Source of the DNA: Actinomadura macra NBRC 14102
Lineage (GTDB): Bacteria; Actinomycetota; Actinomycetes; Streptosporangiales; Streptosporangiaceae
Length of the DNA: 64,000 nt
Assembly: GCF_001552215.1 (NCBI RefSeq)
Contig: NZ_BCQT01000018.1
Span: forward strand, 372,001 to 436,000
Direction: 5' to 3'
Made by a program: the position numbers and the translations under genes. The notes under the pieces are model-generated. The model made no database searches and was not told where the DNA came from. It saw only the letters and a program-made list of their open reading frames with translations. Below, piece by piece: positions 60,593-64,000 of this stretch (position 1 is the first letter of the stretch; every line of letters begins with the position of its first letter).

Positions 60593-61068
60593 TCGGCGTC
60601 GAGGAGATCAAGCGGATCATCCCGCACCGCCATCCGATCCTGCTGGTGGACCGGGTGCTGTCGGTCGAACCCGGCGCCCGGCTCACCGCGCTCAAGGCGG
60701 TGACCGCGGCGGAGCCGTGCTACGCCGGCGTCCCGGACGAGGCGGACCACGGCTATCCCCCGTCCCTGCTGATCGAGTCGTGGGCGCAGGCGGCGGTGCT
60801 GCTGTCGGTCTGGGAGCAGCCCAACCCCGACGTCCTCGCCGGCAAGGTCGAGCTGGCCGGGGCGATCAACGACATCCGCTTCGAGCGGCCCGTCCACCCG
60901 GGCGACGTGCTGCGGCACGAGGTGCGGATGGTCAGGGCGGTCGCGGACACCGCCATCCTCGCGGGCGCGACCACGGTGGACGGCGACGCGGTGATGTCCG
61001 TCGGTCACTTCGTGGTCGCGCTGCGTCCCATCGAGGTGCTCGGGCCGGCGCCCGAGCCGGTCGCGTGA
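60589..61068 (+). CDS. FabZ/FabA-like hotdog dehydratase, second
   Basis: A 159-residue FabZ-family protein starting MIGVEEIKRIIPHRHPILLV, the FabZ N-terminal signature. The central helix PSLLIESWAQAAVLL keeps Glu, but the GHFPGxP His loop is replaced by EADHGYPP. It complements the first dehydratase, which keeps the FPGH His. ATG overlaps the upstream gene by 4 bp. Confidence 0.83.
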   Translation: MIGVEEIKRIIPHRHPILLVDRVLSVEPGARLTALKAVTAAEPCYAGVPDEADHGYPPSLLIESWAQAAVLLSVWEQPNPDVLAGKVELAGAINDIRFERPVHPGDVLRHEVRMVRAVADTAILAGATTVDGDAVMSVGHFVVALRPIEVLGPAPEPVA

Positions 61069-61079
61069 AGGAGGAGGCC

Positions 61080-61826
61080 GTGACGGACACGGAACGTCCC
61101 GTCGCACTGGTCACCGGCGGCTCCCGGGGGATCGGCCGCGCCGTCGTCCACCGGCTCGCCGAGGCGGGGCACGACGTCGCTTTCTGCTACCAGAGCAGCC
61201 GGGAGGCGGCCGAACTGGTCGCCAAGGAGGCGCGCGAGCGGGGCGCGCGGGTGCTGACCCGCCAGGTCGACGTCACCGACCGCGCCGCGGTCAAGGCGTT
61301 CACCGGCGCCGTCGAGGAGGACCTCGGCCCGGTCGCCGCGCTGGTCGGCGTCGCCGGGATCGTCTCCGACCGGCCGCTGGTGCTGATGCGCGACGACGAC
61401 TGGGACTCGGTGCTGCGGACCAACCTCGACGGCACCTACAACGTGTGCCGCGCGGCGGTCTTCCCGATGCTGAAACGCAAGGCGGGTGCCGTCGTCACCG
61501 TCTCCTCGGTCGCGGGCGTGGCCGGGAACGCGGGGCAGACGAACTACTCGGCGTCCAAGGCGGGCATCATCGGGTTCACCAAGGCGCTGGCCAAGGAGGT
61601 AGGCCCGCACGGGCTGCGGGCCAACGTGGTGGCCCCCGGCTTCATCGAGACCGACATGACCGCCGGGCTCCGGGACAAGGTCGCCGGGCAGGTGCTGGAA
61701 CGGATCTCGCTGGGCAGGTTCGGACGGGCCGGGGAGGTCGCGGATCTCGTCGCGTTCCTGGTGTCGGACCGCGCCTCGTACGTCACGGGACAGGTGTTCC
61801 GGGTCGACGGCGGGATGGCGTTGTGA
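61080..61826 (+). CDS. 3-oxoacyl-ACP reductase (FabG-like)
   Basis: A 248-residue SDR ketoreductase. The NADP motif is ALVTGGSRGIGRAVVHRLAE, and the catalytic residues are in VVTVSSVAG and NYSASKAGI (Tyr-x3-Lys), then PGFIETDMT. These are classic FabG features. GTG 61080, preceded by AAGGAGG at 61068-61074, is preferred; an overlapping GTG at 61065 is possible. The stop overlaps the next gene by 4 bp. Confidence 0.92.
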   Translation: MTDTERPVALVTGGSRGIGRAVVHRLAEAGHDVAFCYQSSREAAELVAKEARERGARVLTRQVDVTDRAAVKAFTGAVEEDLGPVAALVGVAGIVSDRPLVLMRDDDWDSVLRTNLDGTYNVCRAAVFPMLKRKAGAVVTVSSVAGVAGNAGQTNYSASKAGIIGFTKALAKEVGPHGLRANVVAPGFIETDMTAGLRDKVAGQVLERISLGRFGRAGEVADLVAFLVSDRASYVTGQVFRVDGGMAL

Positions 61827-62545
61827 GCCGCCGGAATCGTCCGCCGCGCTTCTACTTCAACCTGCGCAGCCCCTACTCCTGGCTGGCCTACCGCGACCTG
61901 CTCGACCAGTACCCGGACGTGGCCGCGCAGGTGGAGTGGGCACCCTTCTGGGAGCCGGACGAGACGAGCCTGAAGCTGCTCGCCGAAGCGGGTGGGGAGT
62001 TCCCCTTCACGCCGATGTCCAAGGCCAAGCACCTCTACATCCTGCAGGACGTCCGGCGCCTCGCCGCGGGCCGCGGGCTCGCGATCGCCTGGCCGGTGGA
62101 CCGGGAGCCGTGGTGGGAGGTGCCGCACCTGGCCTACCTGGTCGCCCACCGGCACGGCCGGGGTTCTGAGTTCATCGCGCTGGCCTATCGGGCGCGCTGG
62201 GAGGAGGGACGCGACATCTGCGATCCCGCGACCGTCGCAGGGATCGGCACCGAACTCGGGCTGGACGCGGCCGAGCCGGCCAAGGCGGTCGACGACCCGC
62301 GGGTCCGCGCGGAGGGCGCGCGGGCGTTGATGGAGGTCTACAGGGACGGTGTCTTCGGGGTGCCGTACTTCGTGAACGGGTTCGAGAGGTTCTGGGGCGT
62401 GGACCGGCTGGCCGCGTTCGCCGCGTCCGTACGTCCCGGAACGGCGGGCGACGGAGCCGCGCTCGCGGAGGGCGGGACCGCGCTCGCGGAGGGAGGTGCC
62501 GTCTCGACCCTCGTCGACGACGGCCACGCCGGGGGCTGCGGCTGA
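61823..62545 (+). CDS. DsbA-family / 2-hydroxychromene-2-carboxylate-isomerase-like protein
   Basis: A 240-residue thioredoxin-fold protein with NLRSPYSWLAYRDLL at about 14-28, where Ser stands at the position of the redox Cys, as in HCCA isomerases. The C-terminal FGVPYFVNGFERFWGVDRL is the DsbA/HCCA signature. Such proteins isomerise carbon double bonds in aromatic and polyene substrates; related isomerases occur in clusters for cinnamoyl-lipid side chains (recalled knowledge, not verified). The tail after about 205 contains a short duplicated Ala-Gly-rich stretch. It is the last gene of the operon. Confidence 0.8.
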   Translation: MSRRNRPPRFYFNLRSPYSWLAYRDLLDQYPDVAAQVEWAPFWEPDETSLKLLAEAGGEFPFTPMSKAKHLYILQDVRRLAAGRGLAIAWPVDREPWWEVPHLAYLVAHRHGRGSEFIALAYRARWEEGRDICDPATVAGIGTELGLDAAEPAKAVDDPRVRAEGARALMEVYRDGVFGVPYFVNGFERFWGVDRLAAFAASVRPGTAGDGAALAEGGTALAEGGAVSTLVDDGHAGGCG

Positions 62546-62577
62546 GCGGCCGCCCGCCCGGCGGAGCACGTAGGGCA

Positions 62578-62606
62578 CATAGGCCGCGTATAGCCCAGGT
62601 ATAGGG
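62578..62606 (+). promoter_or_regulatory. SARP-like heptamer direct repeats before the acyl-AMP ligase gene
   Basis: Three heptamers CATAGGC (62578), TATAGCC (62589) and TATAGGG (62600) are each separated by 4 bp, an 11-bp period. This is the arrangement bound by SARP activators, and the heptamer matches that at 50459. The array is 86 bp before ATG 62692. Confidence 0.65.
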
Positions 62607-62626
62607 GCGGCCGTGACGATCCGATC

Positions 62627-62662
62627 ATCGAATCACTTATCGAATCGCTCATCGAAACGAGC
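62627..62662 (+). repeat. Three 12-bp direct repeats in the ligase promoter
   Basis: Copies ATCGAATCACTT (62627), ATCGAATCGCTC (62639) and ATCGAAACGAGC (62651) are head to tail with exact 12-bp spacing. They lie between the SARP-like repeats and the ligase start, 30 bp before ATG 62692. They may be a second regulator site or have formed by slippage. Confidence 0.55.
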
Positions 62663-62691
62663 CAGAGGACGTGGGGAGGTCCGGGTCCGGC

Positions 62692-64000
62692 ATGTCTGAT
62701 CTGACTGATCTCATGACCGTGGTCTCGCGCCATGCAGGCCGGACCCCGGGCGTCACCGCCGTCCGGTTCTTCCGCGGCGCCGGCGAGCGCCGGACCGAGG
62801 AGATCCTCTCCTACGGCGAGCTCGACCGCTCGGCGCGGGCGACCGCCGTCGTGCTCCGGGACCGGTGCCGTCCCGGAGACCGGGTGCTGCTGCCCTTCGC
62901 GCCGGGTCCGGGCTTCGCCGAGGCGTTCCTCGGCTGCCAGTACGCGGGGCTCGTCCCGGTGCCCGCGCCCGCGCCCGCGCGGTCCAAGCACCAGATCGAC
63001 CGGACCGGATCCGTCGCGGCCGACGCCCGTCCGTCCCTGGTCCTCACCGAGGCGGCGGCACAGGCGAACGTGCGCGCCCGGCTCGCCGACCACGGCCTCG
63101 ACCGGCTCGACACGGTCGCGATCGAGACCACCCGGACGGCGGACCCGGGCGGCGCGGACACCCCGCCCCACGACCCGGGCGACCTGGCATTCCTCCAGTA
63201 CACGTCCGGCTCGACCAGCGCGCCCAAGGGTGTGATGGTCACGCACGCCAACCTCGCCCACAACCTCGACCTCATGCGGCGCAGCCACGGCTGGGACCAG
63301 GACACCGGCTTCTGTAGCTGGCTGCCCCTCTACCACGACATGGGGCTCATCGCGATGCTGCTCATGCCGCTCTACCTCGGGGGCACCGCGGCGCTCATGT
63401 CGGCGACCGACTTCCTCAAGCGTCCGCGGACCTGGCTCCAGCTGATGGACCACACCGGCGCCCAAGTCAGCTGTGCACCCGATTTCGCCTACGACCTCTG
63501 CGCGCGCCGCGTCACCGAGGAGGAGGCGGCGGGGCTGGACCTGTCCCGCTGGCGCCAGGCGTGCAACGGAGCCGAACCGATCGCCGCGGAGACGCTGCGG
63601 CGGTTCAGCGAGCGCTTCGCCGCGGCGGGGTTCGCGCCCGAGGCGTTCCTGCCCGGCTACGGACTGGCCGAGGCGACCCTCTACGTCTCGGGGGCGCCCA
63701 CGACGGCCGCCCCCGTCGTCACCCGGGTCGACGCCGAGGCGCTGCACCGGGACGCGTTCGTCCCGGCCACCGACGGCTCGGCGACCCTGGTCAGCAGCGG
63801 CCATGTCCGTGATCTGGACGTCCGGGTCGTCGATCCGGCGACGGCGCGGGCGCTGCCCGACGGACGGGTCGGCGAGGTCTGGGTTCGCGGCGAGAGCGTG
63901 GCACTGGGCTACTGGATGCGGCCCGAAGAGACCGCGCGGACCTTCGGCGCCGTCACCGCCCGCGGCGAGCACGGCTTCCTGCGCACCGGCGACCTGGGCG
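62692..64000 (+). CDS. Fatty-acyl-AMP ligase (FAAL-like), 5' part
   Basis: The frame from ATG 62692 runs off the right edge, 436 residues visible. The adenylation motifs are LQYTSGSTSAPKGVMVTH, LPLYHDMGLI, PGYGLAEATLYVSG and TARGEHGFLRTGDLG. The YHDMGLI and short motif region are typical of FAAL rather than CoA ligases; FAALs load a fatty acid onto an ACP, often of a PKS or NRPS. GGGGAGG lies 12 bp before the ATG, so GTG 62671 is a less likely alternative. It may be a stand-alone enzyme or the first domain of a larger synthetase (unseen). Confidence 0.85.
   Translation, partial: MSDLTDLMTVVSRHAGRTPGVTAVRFFRGAGERRTEEILSYGELDRSARATAVVLRDRCRPGDRVLLPFAPGPGFAEAFLGCQYAGLVPVPAPAPARSKHQIDRTGSVAADARPSLVLTEAAAQANVRARLADHGLDRLDTVAIETTRTADPGGADTPPHDPGDLAFLQYTSGSTSAPKGVMVTHANLAHNLDLMRRSHGWDQDTGFCSWLPLYHDMGLIAMLLMPLYLGGTAALMSATDFLKRPRTWLQLMDHTGAQVSCAPDFAYDLCARRVTEEEAAGLDLSRWRQACNGAEPIAAETLRRFSERFAAAGFAPEAFLPGYGLAEATLYVSGAPTTAAPVVTRVDAEALHRDAFVPATDGSATLVSSGHVRDLDVRVVDPATARALPDGRVGEVWVRGESVALGYWMRPEETARTFGAVTARGEHGFLRTGDLG

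Noticed and set aside
62338..63972. Reverse-strand frame opposite the acyl-AMP ligase
   Set aside because: The forward strand shows complete adenylation motifs; the reverse product is low-complexity Arg/Gly-rich.
1..64000. tRNA, rRNA, CRISPR or insertion sequence
   Set aside because: I found no cloverleaf, no rRNA-like blocks, no regular spacer-repeat array and no transposase-like protein or flanking inverted repeats.

Overview
The window is high-GC DNA with GTG starts, tightly overlapping operons, NnaR-type nitrate control, F420/LLM-type enzymes and WXG100-like proteins. This points to an actinomycete, probably of the Actinomadura/Nonomuraea/Streptomyces type; the exact genus cannot be read from the sequence. 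I see no rRNA, tRNA, CRISPR array or intact insertion sequence.

Layout. 1-4.6 kb: the start of an IclR regulator (cut by the window edge) diverges from a sugar-type ABC transporter operon (lipoprotein, double ATPase, permease). 4.7-5.5 kb: a SWIM zinc-finger gene broken by a frameshift. 5.7-9.1 kb: a type VII-like polymorphic toxin locus: YbaB-like protein, WXG100-like protein, helical/membrane carrier, a basic toxin whose C-terminal region resembles class II adenylate cyclase toxins, and an overlapping immunity candidate. 9.1-10.6 kb: an LLM oxidoreductase and a TetR regulator, divergent around a clear palindrome.

11-32 kb is a large aromatic-acid catabolic cluster. It encodes an uptake/efflux MFS protein, a lipoyl protein with a fused 2-oxoacid dehydrogenase E1, a NahE/PhdJ-like hydratase-aldolase, an intradiol dioxygenase, an acyl-CoA dehydrogenase, a CoA ligase, two hotdog proteins, a gentisate/1-hydroxy-2-naphthoate-type bicupin dioxygenase, a complete Rieske oxygenase system (reductase, ferredoxin, beta, alpha), a TetR regulator, an amidohydrolase, a carboxymuconolactone-decarboxylase-like protein, an enol-lactonase-like hydrolase, a 4,5-dihydroxyphthalate-decarboxylase-like protein and an aldehyde dehydrogenase. 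The 12-mer CGAACGWTCGAT occurs at five promoters in this cluster and nowhere else that I noticed, so the whole block looks like one TetR regulon.

32-34.2 kb: a secreted ricin-type lectin and a serine hydrolase. 34.3-43.7 kb: assimilatory nitrate use (narK, nitrate reductase, its electron-transfer flavoprotein, nirB, nirD, nnaR). Two promoters in it are near-duplicates. 43.8-46.6 kb: a four-gene operon (acyl-CoA-dehydrogenase-like, PIG-L deacetylase, methyltransferase, glycosyltransferase). 46.7-48.8 kb: two DUF1990 proteins.

48.9-64 kb is a biosynthetic gene cluster running off the right edge. An SbnB-like enzyme for 2,3-diaminopropionate diverges from a tightly overlapped highly reducing type II polyketide/fatty acid operon: two ACPs, three intact ketosynthases, three ketosynthase-like proteins whose catalytic Cys is replaced (Glu, Arg, Ala), alpha/beta hydrolase, double-hotdog protein, enoyl-reductase-like SDR, two dehydratases, ketoreductase and a DsbA/HCCA-isomerase-type protein. 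A fatty-acyl-AMP ligase follows. Heptamer direct repeats with 11-bp period, as bound by SARP activators, sit before both the first ACP and the ligase. The best reading is a lipid chain made by the type II system and handed to a nonribosomal peptide line beyond the window. This is the most likely place for an undescribed system.
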